DNA from: MFD01275-c22 sp963705885
GTDB taxonomy: Bacteria > Actinomycetota > Actinomycetes > JACCUZ01
Reading direction: 5' to 3'
DNA length: 64,000 bases
Assembly: GCA_963705885.1 (NCBI GenBank)
Contig: OY970120.1
Span: forward strand, 2,480,001 to 2,544,000
Below, one piece after another: positions 36,605 through 46,756 of the stretch. The first letter of the stretch is position 1. Each line of letters begins with the position of its first letter. The notes under the pieces were generated by a model. That model saw only the letters and a program-made list of their open reading frames with translations, ran no database searches and was not told the origin of the DNA. The position numbers and the translations under genes are program-made.

Positions 36605-38762
36605 TCAGTCGTGCCCCTCCTGGAGCTTGGCGGCCAGCTGGGACGGCATCGGCTCGTGGCGCAGGTAGGTGCGCGAGAACGTGCCGGTGCCGTGGGAGAG
36701 GGAGCGCACGTCGACCGCGTAGCGGGTGATCTCCACCTGCGGGACGTCGGCCTTGACCAGCGACCTGCCCGCGCCCACCGGCTCGGTGCCGGTGACCCGG
36801 CCGCGCCGGGTGGACAGGTCGCTCATGACCGCGCCGACGTACTCGTCGGACACGAGCACCGACGAGCTCGTCGACCGGCTCGAGCATGTGGATCTTCGTG
36901 GCCTTCGCCGCCTCCTTGAGCGCCAGCGCGCCCGCGGTCTGGAACGCCATGTCGGAGGAGTCGACCGCGTGCGCCTTGCCGTCGAGCAGGGTGACGCGGA
37001 TGTCGACGACGGGGTATCCGGCGGCGACCCCGCGCTCCATCTGGGTGCGGACACCCTTCTCGACCGACGGGATGAACTGGCGGGGCACGGCGCCGCCGAC
37101 GACCTTGTCGACGAACTCGAAGCCGGCACCGGACTCCAGCGGCTCGACCTCGATGTCGCAGATGGCGTACTGCCCGTGTCCTCCGGACTGCTTGACGTGT
37201 CGCCCCCTGGCCGCGGCCTTGCCGGCGAACGTCTCGCGCAGCTGGACGCGCAGCGGCACCGACTCGACGTCGACGCCGTAGCGGTTCTTCAGCCGGTCGA
37301 GCAGGACGTCGAGGTGCGCCTCGCCCATGCACCACAGGACGAGCTGGTGGGTCTCGGAGTTGTTCTCCAGCCGAAGCGTCGGGTCCTCGGCCACGAGCCG
37401 CCCGATGCCCTGCGACAGCTTGTCCTCGTCGGCCTTGGACTTCGCGACGACCGCCACGGGCAGCAGCGGCTCGGGCATCAGCCACGGCTCCATGAGCAGC
37501 GGGTCGTCCTTGGCCGAGAGCGTGTCGCCCGTCTCGGCCCGCGTCAGCTTCGCCACCGCGCACAGGTCGCCGGCGATGGCCTGGGAGACCGTGCGCTGGG
37601 TCTTGCCGAGCGGCGAGGTGATCGCGCCGACCTTCTCGTCGACGTCGTGGTCCTCGTGCCCGCGGTCGGCCCCGAAGAACGTCCCGATGTGGCCGGACAC
37701 GTGCACCGATGAGTCAGGACGCAGCGTGCCGGAGAAGAGGCGGACGAGCGAGATGCGTCCGACGTACGGGTCGGTGGTGGTCTTGACCACCTCCGCGACG
37801 AGCGGTCCGTCCGGGTCGCAGGCCAGCGGGCCACGCGGCTTGCCGTCGGGCGTGGTCACCGGCGGCACGTCGTGCTCCAGCGGTGAGGGGAACGCCTGGG
37901 TCATGACCTCGAGCAGCTCGACGGTGCCCAGCCCGGTCGGCGCCGCGGCCGCGAGCACGGGGTAGAAGGACCCGCGCGCGACCGCGGTCTCCAGGTCGTC
38001 GACGAGGACCTTGAGGTCGATGTCCTCGCCGCCGAGGTAGCGGTCCATCAGCGACTCGTCCTCGGACTCGGCGATGATGCCCTCGATGAGCGCGTTGCGG
38101 GCGGTGTCGATCAGCGGCAGGTGCTCGGCGTCGGGCTCGCGCTCGACCCGCTCGGCGCCTGAGTAGTCGGCGACGCTGCGCGACAGCAGGCCGATCAGCC
38201 CCGCGGGGGCGCCGTCGTCGTCGGCCAGCGGGAGGTAGAGCGGCAGCACGCCGTCGCCGAAGACGCGCTGGCAGATGGCCACCGCCTCGTCGAAGTCGGC
38301 CCGGTCCTTGTCCAGCTTGGTCACCACGACCGCGCGCGGCATGCCGACCGACGCGCACTCCTCCCACAGCATCCGGGTCGCGCCGTCGACGCCGTCGACC
38401 GCGGAGACGACGAACAGCGCCGCGTCGGCCGCGCGCAGCCCGGCCCGCAGGTCGCCGACGAAGTCGGCGTAGCCGGGGGTGTCGAGCAGGTTGACCTTGA
38501 CGCCGGCGTGGGTCAGGGGCGCCAACGAGAGCGAGACCGAGCGCTGCTGGCGCTGCTCGGCCTCGTCGAAGTCGCTGACGGTGGTGCCGTCCTCCACCCG
38601 TCCGGCGCGGGGGATCGTCCCGGTGGCGGCCAGGAGGGCCTCCACGAGGGTCGTCTTCCCGGCTCCGGAGTGGCCGACCAGCACGACGTTGCGCACGGAC
38701 CCGGGCTGGTCGGCCGCCGGTGCACCTCCGGCGGCTCCGGCACCGCTGCTCGACTGGACCAT
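36605..38762 (-). CDS. fusA2: Elongation factor G-like EF-G2, with a single-base frameshift near the C-terminus
   Basis: A translational GTPase of the EF-G2 group. P-loop VLVGHSGAGKTTLVEALLA, G3 LLDTPGYADFVGDL and G4 VVTKLDKDRADF are intact, as are domains II to IV up to KIHMLEPVDE. After GAG at 36869-36867 the reading frame must shift by one base: frame 0 continues into an Arg/Pro-rich nonsense tail ending at 36462. The other frame resumes SSVLVSDEYVGAVMSDLSTR and runs through LSHGTGTFSRTYLRHEPMPS to a stop at 36605. Joined, the product would be about 718 aa, normal for the family. One extra base in GAGCTCGTCGGTG explains it. It may be a sequencing error, a pseudogene or slippage. Confidence 0.85.
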
Positions 38763-38859
38763 GTCGACCGCCTCCGCTCTGGACCGCTGGGCTAGACCCC
38801 AGAGCCTTCACCCGCGACCGGCCCGCGCACAAGGGCCCTCGAGCGTCCGGCCACGGGCA

Positions 38860-38887
38860 TTGACGCGAACGTCGGCCTGGCTACCTT
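38860..38887 (+). promoter_or_regulatory. Putative sigma-70 type promoter of the GYD gene
   Basis: TTGACG (38860-38865) and TACCTT (38882-38887) are separated by 16 bp, 36 bp upstream of the GYD start codon. This leaves a leader of about 30 nt that carries an AGGAGG site. Confidence 0.5.
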
Positions 38888-38923
38888 GGCAGGAGGGGGC
38901 CCGTCGAGCAGGAGGTCACCGAC

Positions 38924-39244
38924 ATGCCCATGTACATGGTCGCCGCGGACTACACCCACGAGGGACTGCAGGGAGTGCGGAGCAAGGGCGCGAAGTCGCG
39001 CCTCGACGCCGTCCGCGACATGGTCGAAGGACTGGGCGGGACGCTGGAGTCGTTCTACTTCGCGTTCGGGGGCACCGACGTCTTCGTCACCGCGGACCTC
39101 CCCGACGACGAGGCCGCGGCAGCGGTCGCCCTGACGGTCAGCGCGAGCGGCGCCGTCACCACGAGCACGATCAAGCTGCTCACCGTCGACCAGATCGACG
39201 ACGCGCTCGGTCGCAGCGTCGCCTACCGGCCACCGGGCAGCTGA
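38924..39244 (+). CDS. GYD-domain protein
   Basis: 106 aa. MYMVAADYTHEGLQGVRSKG, AVRDMVEGLGGTLESFYFAF and GGTDVFVTADLPDDEAAAAV are the core of GYD proteins, small ferredoxin-like-fold proteins of unknown function. ATG 38924 has AGGAGG at a good distance; an internal ATG two codons later is possible. A promoter-like pair lies just upstream. It is a single-gene unit divergent from EF-G2. Confidence 0.85.
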   Translation: MPMYMVAADYTHEGLQGVRSKGAKSRLDAVRDMVEGLGGTLESFYFAFGGTDVFVTADLPDDEAAAAVALTVSASGAVTTSTIKLLTVDQIDDALGRSVAYRPPGS

Positions 39245-39355
39245 CCCACCGGTAGCCCTGACCAGCCGGCCCACCGGTCGCCCCGGGCGGGTGTCGGCGC
39301 CCGGTCGCTACGATCCCAGCGCACCGACCGACCGCCGACCCCGATCGGGGAGACC

Positions 39356-39967
39356 GTGCTCAACCGCTTCGCCCGTGCGCTGTTCACCCGGATCTTCCGT
39401 CCTGTCGCAGCGTTCCTGGTCCGCCGTGGGGTGAGCCCTGACCTGGTCACCCTCGTCGGAACGCTCGGGGTGGTCGCGGGCGCGCTGGGCTTCTTCCCGC
39501 GCGGTGAGTTCTTCTGGGGCACCGTCGTCATCACGTGCTTCGTCTTCTCCGACCTTGTCGACGGGACGATGGCGCGGATGACCGAGCGCTCGAGCCGGTG
39601 GGGCGCCTGGCTGGACTCGACGCTCGACCGGGTGGGTGACGCGGCGGTCTTCGGGGGCATCGCGCTCTGGTACGCCGGCGAGGGCGACGACCTGCTGCTC
39701 GTCTCGCTGTGCCTGTACGGCATGGCGTCCGGTGCGGTCGTCTCCTACGCACGCGCCAGGGCGGAGGGGCTCGGGATGACCGCCGCCGTGGGGGTCACCG
39801 AGCGCGCCGACCGGCTGGTGGTCGTCCTGGTCGCGACCGGGCTCGACGGGCTCGGCGTGCCGTACGTCCAGGCGCTCGCGCTCTGGTACGTCGCGATCGG
39901 CAGCACGATCACGATCGCGCAGCGTGCCCTCGCGGTGCGCCGGCAGTCCCTGGCCGAAGCCCCCTGA
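39356..39967 (+). CDS. pgsA: Phosphatidylinositol phosphate synthase (CDP-alcohol phosphatidyltransferase)
   Basis: 203 aa with about six membrane helices. The CDP-alcohol motif D-x2-DG-x2-AR-x8-G-x3-D-x3-D is present: DLVDGTMARM, then WGAWLDSTLDR. In actinobacteria with this gene order the enzyme joins CDP-diacylglycerol and inositol 1-phosphate, giving the PI phosphate precursor of PIMs. GTG 39356 is used. patA follows after 1 bp and pimA after that, so the three form the PIM initiation operon. Confidence 0.93.
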   Translation: MLNRFARALFTRIFRPVAAFLVRRGVSPDLVTLVGTLGVVAGALGFFPRGEFFWGTVVITCFVFSDLVDGTMARMTERSSRWGAWLDSTLDRVGDAAVFGGIALWYAGEGDDLLLVSLCLYGMASGAVVSYARARAEGLGMTAAVGVTERADRLVVVLVATGLDGLGVPYVQALALWYVAIGSTITIAQRALAVRRQSLAEAP

Positions 39968-39968
39968 C

Positions 39969-40895
39969 GTGCGCGAGGCGCTGACGTACCGGATGTACTC
40001 CGGCGCGTGGGCCGTGGTGCGCCGGCTGCCCGAGCCGGTCGCCGAGCGGGCCTTCCGCCTGGTCGCCGACCTCGCGTGGCGCCGCCGCGGCCCGGCGGTG
40101 CGCCAGCTGGAGCGCAACCTGCGCCGCGCGTGCCCCGCCGCCGACGAGCCGGCCCTGCGCCGGCTCAGCCGCGACGGGATGCGGTCGTACCTGCAGTACT
40201 GGTGCGACGCGTTCCGGCTGCCCGACTGGGACCTCGAGCGCGTCGTGTCGACGGTGCGTGTCGAGGGGGAGCACCACCTGCGCGACGGCGTGGGGGAGGG
40301 TGCCCGCGGGGTGGTCGCGGCGCTGATGCACATGGGCAACTGGGACCACGCCGGTGCCTGGGCGAGCCTCACCGGCGCACCGGTCGTGACCGTGGCCGAG
40401 CGGCTGCGACCCGAGCGGCTCTACGAGCGGTTCCTCGCCTACCGGGTCGGCCTCGGGATGGAGATCCTGCCCCTTACCGGCGGCGACGGCGACCTCATGG
40501 ACACCCTGTCGGCCCGGCTGCGCTCGGGGCGGCTGGTGCCGCTGCTGGCCGACCGCGACCTGCGCGCGTCGGGCATCGAGGTCGACCTGCTCGGGGAGCC
40601 GGCCCGGATGCCTCCCGGTCCGGCGATCCTCGCCCTGCGGACCGGCGCGGCCCTGCACCCCGTGAGCATCTGGCACGAGAACGTGGGGGACCGGGCGGGA
40701 CGGCGGCTGGTCATCAGGTTCCACGACGAGGTCCAGGCGCCCTCGGCAGGCGCGACGCGTGAGAAGGTCACGGCCATGACCCAGCAGGTCGCGGGCGTCT
40801 TCGGGGCCGCGATCCGGGAGCACCCCCAGGACTGGCACATGCTCCAGCGGCTGTGGACGGCCGATCTCGTGCCCCGGGCCGGGGAGCCGTCGTGA
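39969..40895 (+). CDS. patA: Phosphatidylinositol mannoside acyltransferase (PatA-like)
   Basis: 308 aa. The HX4D acyltransferase motif is in LMHMGNWDHAGAW, followed by VVTVAERLRPERLYERFLAY, LMDTLSARLRSGRLVPLLAD and PPGPAILALRTGAALHPVSI, as in LpxL-type acyltransferases. From its place between pgsA and pimA it most likely acylates the mannose of PIM1 or PIM2 at the inner membrane. GTG 39969 lies 1 bp after pgsA; it overlaps pimA by 4 bp. Confidence 0.92.
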   Translation: MREALTYRMYSGAWAVVRRLPEPVAERAFRLVADLAWRRRGPAVRQLERNLRRACPAADEPALRRLSRDGMRSYLQYWCDAFRLPDWDLERVVSTVRVEGEHHLRDGVGEGARGVVAALMHMGNWDHAGAWASLTGAPVVTVAERLRPERLYERFLAYRVGLGMEILPLTGGDGDLMDTLSARLRSGRLVPLLADRDLRASGIEVDLLGEPARMPPGPAILALRTGAALHPVSIWHENVGDRAGRRLVIRFHDEVQAPSAGATREKVTAMTQQVAGVFGAAIREHPQDWHMLQRLWTADLVPRAGEPS

Positions 40896-42049
40896 GGGTC
40901 GGCATCGTCTGCCCCTACGCGTGGGACGTGCCCGGTGGCGTGCAGTTCCACGTGCGCGACCTCACCGAGGTGCTGACCGCCCGCGGGCACGAGGTGTCGG
41001 TGCTGGCGCCCGCCGACGACGACGCCCCCCTGCCGCCGTACGTCGTGCCCGCCGGCCGGGCGGTGCCCGTCCCCTACAACGGGTCGGTGGCGCGGGTGAA
41101 CTTCGGTCCGCTCTCCGCGGCCCGCGTGCGGCGCTGGCTGCGCGACGGGCGCTTCGACGTCCTGCACATCCACGAGCCGGCCACCCCGTCGCTGTCGCTG
41201 CTCGCGTGCTGGGCGGCGACTGGCGCCATCGTCGCGACGTTCCACACGGCCAACCTGCGCTCGCGCGCGATGCTCGCCGCCTCGCCGTTCCTCGAGCCGG
41301 CGCTGGAGAAGGTCGGCGCCCGCGTCGCGGTGTCCGAGGACGCGCGCCGGACCCTGGTCGAGCACGTCGGCGGGGACGCGGTGCTCATCCCCAACGGCGT
41401 CTTCGTCGACCGGTTCGCGGCCGCCGAGCCACGGCCCTCGTGGCGCGGCGAGGACGGCACGGTCGGGTTCATCGGGCGGCTGGACGAGCCGCGCAAGGGG
41501 CTGCCCACGCTGCTCGCCGCGATGGAGCGGGTGGTCGCCGAACGCCCCGGCGTCCGGCTGCTCGTGGCCGGGCACGGCGACCGGGACGAGGTCGCCGAGG
41601 ACCTGCCGCCGGCCGTGCTCCGGGCGGTGACGTTCCTCGGCGTGGTCAGCGAGGCCGACAAGGCGCGGCTGCTGCGCACCGTGGACGTCTACGTCGCCCC
41701 GAACCTCGGCGGCGAGAGCTTCGGGATCATCCTCGTCGAGGCCATGTCGGCAGGCGCGCCGGTGCTGGCCTCGGACCTCGACGCGTTCGCCCGGGTGCTC
41801 GACGGCGGCCGGGTCGGGGTGACCTACCCGGCGGGGGACACCGACGCGCTGTCGCGTTCGCTGCTGGACCTGCTCGGCGACGAGCCGCGGCGGGCCCGGC
41901 TGGCCTCGGACGCGTCGAGCTGGGTGCGCCGCTACGACTGGTCGACGGTCGCCGACCAGCTGCTCGCGGTGTACGAGACCGTCGCGGCAGGCGCCGGCGG
42001 AGTCGGCGAGGCGGACGTACGCCCGTGGCGCGACCGCCTGCGCCGCTGA
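40892..42049 (+). CDS. pimA: Phosphatidyl-myo-inositol mannosyltransferase PimA
   Basis: 385 aa, a GT4/GT-B glycosyltransferase adding the first mannose from GDP-mannose to phosphatidylinositol. The N-terminal VGIVCPYAWDVPGGVQFHVR, VLHIHEPATPSLSLLA and the FHTANLRSRA acceptor region, then PNGVFVDRF, FIGRLDEPRKGLPTLLAA and the donor-site motif GESFGIILVEAMSAGAPVLA are typical. GTG 40892 overlaps patA. A large nested palindrome follows the stop codon (42058-42153). Confidence 0.95.
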   Translation: MRVGIVCPYAWDVPGGVQFHVRDLTEVLTARGHEVSVLAPADDDAPLPPYVVPAGRAVPVPYNGSVARVNFGPLSAARVRRWLRDGRFDVLHIHEPATPSLSLLACWAATGAIVATFHTANLRSRAMLAASPFLEPALEKVGARVAVSEDARRTLVEHVGGDAVLIPNGVFVDRFAAAEPRPSWRGEDGTVGFIGRLDEPRKGLPTLLAAMERVVAERPGVRLLVAGHGDRDEVAEDLPPAVLRAVTFLGVVSEADKARLLRTVDVYVAPNLGGESFGIILVEAMSAGAPVLASDLDAFARVLDGGRVGVTYPAGDTDALSRSLLDLLGDEPRRARLASDASSWVRRYDWSTVADQLLAVYETVAAGAGGVGEADVRPWRDRLRR

Positions 42050-42057
42050 TGACCGTT

Positions 42058-42153
42058 GCCGAAATGATCACGCGGGCGTGATCGTTGCCTGCCGAGCGCA
42101 CCGAATTCGTCGCGCTCGGGCACCACTGATCACGCTGACGTGATCATTTCGGC
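42058..42153. repeat. Nested palindromic element (96 bp) between pimA and the LemA-like gene
   Basis: The outer arms are a perfect 15-bp inverted repeat, GCCGAAATGATCACG (42058-42072) and CGTGATCATTTCGGC (42139-42153). Each arm is itself half of a smaller palindrome: GATCACGC-GG-GCGTGATC on the left and TGATCACG-CTGA-CGTGATCA on the right, so GATCACG occurs four times. The centre carries GCCGAGCGC facing GCGCTCGGG. It could be a bidirectional terminator, a double operator or a mobile palindromic repeat. It begins 8 bp after the pimA stop codon and ends 27 bp before the next start. Confidence 0.85.
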
Positions 42154-42180
42154 CGCGGCGGAGGGCCGTACGCTCGGGGG

Positions 42181-42741
42181 GTGGGCAGCGTGTGGGTCGT
42201 CGGCGCGGTCCTCGTGGTTTTGGTCGTCGCCGGGTGGTACCTCACGTTCAGCGCGACCCGGCTGGACCGGCTGCACGCCCGGCTCGAGGGGGCGCGCAGC
42301 GCTCTGGACGCGCAGCTGGTCCGGCGGGCGTCGGTGGCCCTGCAGCTGGCGTCGGCGGGACGGCTCGACCCGGCCACCGGGCTGCTCCTCGCGGACGCGG
42401 CCTCCGAGGCGCGCGAGACCGACACCGACGACGGGCCGGCCCGCGAGCAGGCGGAGAGCGATCTCACCCGGGCGCTGAACGCGGCCTTCGCCGAGCGCGC
42501 CACGGTGGCCGACCTCGAGGACGACCCGGTCGGCCGCGAGATGCTGCGGGAGCTCTCGGCGGCCTGCCTGCGGGTCCAGCTCGCCCGGCGCTTCCTCAAC
42601 GACGTCGTCCGGGCCGCCCGGGTCGTGCGCCGCAAGCGCGTCGTGCGCTACCTGCGGCTGGCCGGCCACGCCGAGTGGCCGCAGACCTTCGAGATCAACG
42701 ACACGCCGCCGGGCACCCTGGCGCGGTCGGCCCCCGGCTAG
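42181..42741 (+). CDS. LemA-like membrane-anchored protein
   Basis: 186 aa. One N-terminal helix (VWVVGAVLVVLVVAGWYL) is followed by a cytoplasmic helical region with ATRLDRLHARLEGARSALDA, LTRALNAAFAERATVADLED and LRVQLARRFLNDVVRAAR, the LemA-type coiled pattern. Mycobacteria have a membrane protein in the same place after pimA, there fused to a NUDIX domain; here no NUDIX part is present. GTG 42181 follows TACGCT by 6 nt, so it is probably leaderless. Function unknown. Confidence 0.72.
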   Translation: MGSVWVVGAVLVVLVVAGWYLTFSATRLDRLHARLEGARSALDAQLVRRASVALQLASAGRLDPATGLLLADAASEARETDTDDGPAREQAESDLTRALNAAFAERATVADLEDDPVGREMLRELSAACLRVQLARRFLNDVVRAARVVRRKRVVRYLRLAGHAEWPQTFEINDTPPGTLARSAPG

Positions 42742-42761
42742 ACCACGTACCGTTTCGGGCC

Positions 42762-43787
42762 GTGACAACCGCACCCCGCTCCGTCGCCCGAGCCGCCGCC
42801 GTGGCCGTCCTCGGCCTCGGGCTCCTGCTCGGCGCCTGCTCCTCCGACGGGCCGACCCGATCGACCGGGCGGGACCCCGACCCGACGGCGACGCCGACCA
42901 CACCGCCACCCCCGCCGCAGCCGTCGCTGCTGTCGGGGCGGATGGGCATGGAGAACCAGCCGGTCTTCGCGGTCAAGATCGACAACACGGCGAGCGCGCG
43001 CCCGCAGGTCGGGCTGAGCAAGGCCGACGTCGTGTACGTCGAGCAGGTGGAGGGCGGGGTGACCCGTCTCGCGGCGATCTACTCCAGCCAGTACCCGGCG
43101 CGGGTCGGCCCGGTCCGCAGCGCGCGCATCACCGACATCGAGCTGCTCCGCCAGTACGGCAGGGTCGGGCTGATCTACTCGGGCTCGCAGACGAGGCTGC
43201 ACGACAACCTGGTGCGCGCGAAGCTCGGGCTGGTCTCGTTCGACCAGAGCTGGAGCGGCTACACCCGGGCCGCCGACCGGCCGCAGCCCTATGACGTGAT
43301 CGGGACGTTCGACCGGCTCCGCGGTCGCGCCGGGAAGGTCGACGCCCCGACCGAGGTCGGCTACACCTTCGGCGACGCGCCGCTCGGCGGCAAGCCGGCC
43401 AAGCGATTCACCGCGCAGTACCCCGGGGCGCGCGTCAGCGGCGAGTGGTCGGGCAAGGACGGGCGGTGGCTGCTGTCCATGGACGGCGTCCCCGTCCGGG
43501 CCGCCGAGGGCGGGCGGCTCGGCCCGACGACCTTCGTCGTGCAGTTCGCAACGGTGCGGCCCTCGGTCTACCGCGACGTCAACGGCGCCAACACCCCGCT
43601 CACCGAGACGGTCGGCAAGGGCAAGACGCTGGTCTTCCGGGACGGGCAGGTCTACGAGGGCGCCTGGGAGCGGGCGAAGGCCTGGAAGCCGACGACCTAC
43701 ACCATCGGCGGCCGGCCGGCCGTGCTCTCGCCGGGGCAGGTCTGGGTGGCGCTGATCGGCAGGGACCGCCCGGTCAGCATCGGCTGA
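42762..43787 (+). CDS. DUF3048-family lipoprotein
   Basis: 341 aa. A lipoprotein signal with lipobox LLLGACSS near residue 24 is followed by a Pro/Thr-rich linker and then the YerB/DUF3048 domains: PVFAVKIDNTASARPQVGLS, KADVVYVEQVEGGVTRLAAI, YPARVGPVRSARITDIELLR, YSGSQTRLHDNL. It should be tethered outside the membrane; its role is unknown. GTG 42762 is preceded by TACCGT at 8 nt. Confidence 0.88.
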   Translation: MTTAPRSVARAAAVAVLGLGLLLGACSSDGPTRSTGRDPDPTATPTTPPPPPQPSLLSGRMGMENQPVFAVKIDNTASARPQVGLSKADVVYVEQVEGGVTRLAAIYSSQYPARVGPVRSARITDIELLRQYGRVGLIYSGSQTRLHDNLVRAKLGLVSFDQSWSGYTRAADRPQPYDVIGTFDRLRGRAGKVDAPTEVGYTFGDAPLGGKPAKRFTAQYPGARVSGEWSGKDGRWLLSMDGVPVRAAEGGRLGPTTFVVQFATVRPSVYRDVNGANTPLTETVGKGKTLVFRDGQVYEGAWERAKAWKPTTYTIGGRPAVLSPGQVWVALIGRDRPVSIG

Positions 43788-43866
43788 TCCCCGCAGGTCA
43801 CCGAGACCCTCGGCCGGGCCTACGATGGGTGGGCAGCCACCACCCGTCTTCCCCGTGAGGTCCACC

Positions 43867-44792
<926 letters not shown>

Positions 44793-44796
<4 letters not shown>

Positions 44797-45410
44797 CTGC
44801 CCCCACCGTCGGGGTCTTCGCGCTGCAGGGCGACGTCCGCGAGCACCAGCGCGTCCTGACGGGGCTGGGTGCCCGGGCCGTGGTCGTGCGGCGCCCCGAG
44901 GAGCTCGACCGCGTCGACGGCCTGGTCCTGCCGGGCGGTGAGTCGACGACGATGGCCAAGCTGGCCGCGTCCTTCGAGCTGCTCGAGCCGCTGCGCAAGC
45001 GCGTCGCCGAGGGCATGCCGACCTACGGCTCGTGCGCCGGCATGATCCTGCTCGCCGACCGGATCGAGGACGGCGCCGAGGGGCAGCAGACCGTCGGGGG
45101 GCTCGACGTCGTCGTACGCCGCAACGCGTTCGGCCGTCAGGTCGACTCCTTCGAGGCCGACGTGTCCTTCGCCGACCTCGACCCGCCCGGCCCGGTGCAC
45201 GCGGTGTTCATCCGGGCGCCGTGGGTGGAGTCGATGGGGCCGGGGGTCCGCGCGCTCGCGCACGTCGAGGGCGGTCCGGCCGACGGTAAGGTCGTGGCGG
45301 TCCGTGGCGGCAGGCACGAGCACCTGCTGGCGACGTCGTTCCATCCCGAGCTGACCGGCGACACGCGGGTCCACGGGCTGTTCCTGCAGATGGTGAGGGA
45401 GCGTTCATGA
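44793..45410 (+). CDS. pdxT: Pyridoxal 5'-phosphate synthase, glutaminase subunit PdxT
   Basis: 205 aa, a class I glutaminase supplying ammonia to PdxS. VGVFALQGDVREHQRVLTGL, LVLPGGESTTMAKLA, the nucleophile Cys in TYGSCAGMILLADR and the His-x-Glu in LATSFHPELTGDTRVHGLF are complete. GTG 44793 overlaps pdxS, and its stop overlaps yebC, so the three are co-translated. Confidence 0.96.
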
Positions 45411-46159
45411 GCGGCCACTCCAAGTGGGCGACCACCAAGCACAAGAAGGCCGTGGTCGACGCCCGGCGCGGCAAGTCCTTCGCCAAGCTGATCAAGAACA
45501 TCGAGGTCGCGGCGCGCACCGGCGGGGGAGACCCGGCCGGGAACCCGACGCTCTACGACGCGATCCAGAAGGCGAAGAAGACCTCGGTCCCCAACGACAA
45601 CATCGAGCGGGCGGTCAAGCGTGGCTCGGGCGTCGAGTCCGGCGGGGCCGACTACCAGACGATCATGTACGAGGGCTACGGCCCGAACGGCGTCGCGGTG
45701 CTCGTCGAGTGCCTCACCGACAACCGCAACCGGGCGGCGTCGGAGGTGCGCATCGCGCTGACCCGCAACGGCGGCTCGATGGCCGACCCGGGCTCGGTGT
45801 CCTACCTGTTCAACCGCAAGGGCGTGGTCATCGTCCCCAAGTCGGAGAGCCTCGGCGAGGACGACGTGCTCGCCGCGGTGCTCGACGCCGGCGCCGACGA
45901 GGTCAACGACCTGGGGGAGTCCTTCGAGGTGGTGTCCGAGGCGACCGACCTGGTGACCGTACGCACCGCCCTGCAGGACGCCGGCCTCGACTACGACTCG
46001 GCCGAGGCGTCCTTCCTGCCCTCGGTCGTCGTCCCGCTCGACGAGGACGGCGCCAAGAAGGTGTTCCGGCTGATCGAGGCGCTCGAGGACTCCGACGACG
46101 TGCAGAACGTCTGGGCGAACTACGACGTCCCGGACGAGATCATGGAAGCCGTCGGCTGA
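45407..46159 (+). CDS. yebC: YebC/PmpR-family protein
   Basis: 250 aa. MSGHSKWATTKHKKAVVDAR, RGKSFAKLIKNIEVAARTGG and VPNDNIERAVKRGSG are the N-terminal signature; MYEGYGPNGVAVLVECLTDN and NRNRAASEVRIALTRNGGSM follow. The family includes DNA-binding regulators and, more recently, factors that relieve ribosome stalling on proline runs. ATG 45407 overlaps pdxT. The usual order yebC-ruvC-ruvA-ruvB is kept, but an opposite-strand ClpN/HTH operon lies between. Confidence 0.95.
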   Translation: MSGHSKWATTKHKKAVVDARRGKSFAKLIKNIEVAARTGGGDPAGNPTLYDAIQKAKKTSVPNDNIERAVKRGSGVESGGADYQTIMYEGYGPNGVAVLVECLTDNRNRAASEVRIALTRNGGSMADPGSVSYLFNRKGVVIVPKSESLGEDDVLAAVLDAGADEVNDLGESFEVVSEATDLVTVRTALQDAGLDYDSAEASFLPSVVVPLDEDGAKKVFRLIEALEDSDDVQNVWANYDVPDEIMEAVG

Positions 46160-46191
46160 GTCCCTCGCCCGGCCCGGCGGCGGCCGGCTGC

Positions 46192-46752
46192 TCAGGCCGC
46201 GCGGCCGAGCCGTTCGAGCACCGCTGCGCGTGCCGCGTCGGGAGCGACGTCCAGCCGGCGCAGCATCGCCGTGACCGGTCCCTCGTCGCTCAGGACGCCG
46301 AGCACGAGGTGCTCCGCCCGGATGTCGCGGCTGCGCAGGTCGAGTGCCTGCCGCAGGGCCGACTCCAGCGACCTCCTGGCCTCCGCCGTGAACGGGATGT
46401 GCCCTCGGGCGCGGCGCCGTCGCCGGAGCAGTCCGCGCCGACCCGGGGGAGTGGTCGCGAGCGCGCCCGGGCCGAAGCTCGCCTCCACCCGGCGACGGAC
46501 GTCGTCGACGTCGATCCCCAGCCCCCGCAGGGCGGCTCGGGCGGCCTCGGTGTCGCCACGTGAGCTGACCTCGTGACGGACCCGGTCGTGGGTCAGCCCG
46601 ACCGGCTCGAGCACCTCCCGCAGCGACGAACCCTCGCTCAGCACCGCGAGCAGCAGGTGCTCGGTCCCGATCCGCTCGTGATCGAGGTCGCGGGCCTGCG
46701 CCTGTGCCTCGACGACCACCCGTCGGGCGTCCTCGGTGAACCTCTCGAACAT
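46192..46752 (-). CDS. Double Clp N-domain protein without AAA+ domain
   Basis: 186 aa made of two Clp N-terminal repeats. Residues 1-70 hold FERFTEDARRVVVEAQAQAR with IGTEHLLLAVLSEGSSL; residues about 110-186 hold IPFTAEARRSLESALRQALD with IRAEHLVLGVLSDEGPVTAM. The linker is Arg-rich. Such domains bind substrates or adaptors of ClpC/ClpA; with no ATPase part, this protein may act as an adaptor, competitor or sensor. It follows a small HTH gene after 4 bp and is clearly in its operon. Confidence 0.88.
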   Translation of the reverse strand: MFERFTEDARRVVVEAQAQARDLDHERIGTEHLLLAVLSEGSSLREVLEPVGLTHDRVRHEVSSRGDTEAARAALRGLGIDVDDVRRRVEASFGPGALATTPPGRRGLLRRRRRARGHIPFTAEARRSLESALRQALDLRSRDIRAEHLVLGVLSDEGPVTAMLRRLDVAPDAARAAVLERLGRAA

Positions 46753-46756
46753 CCGG

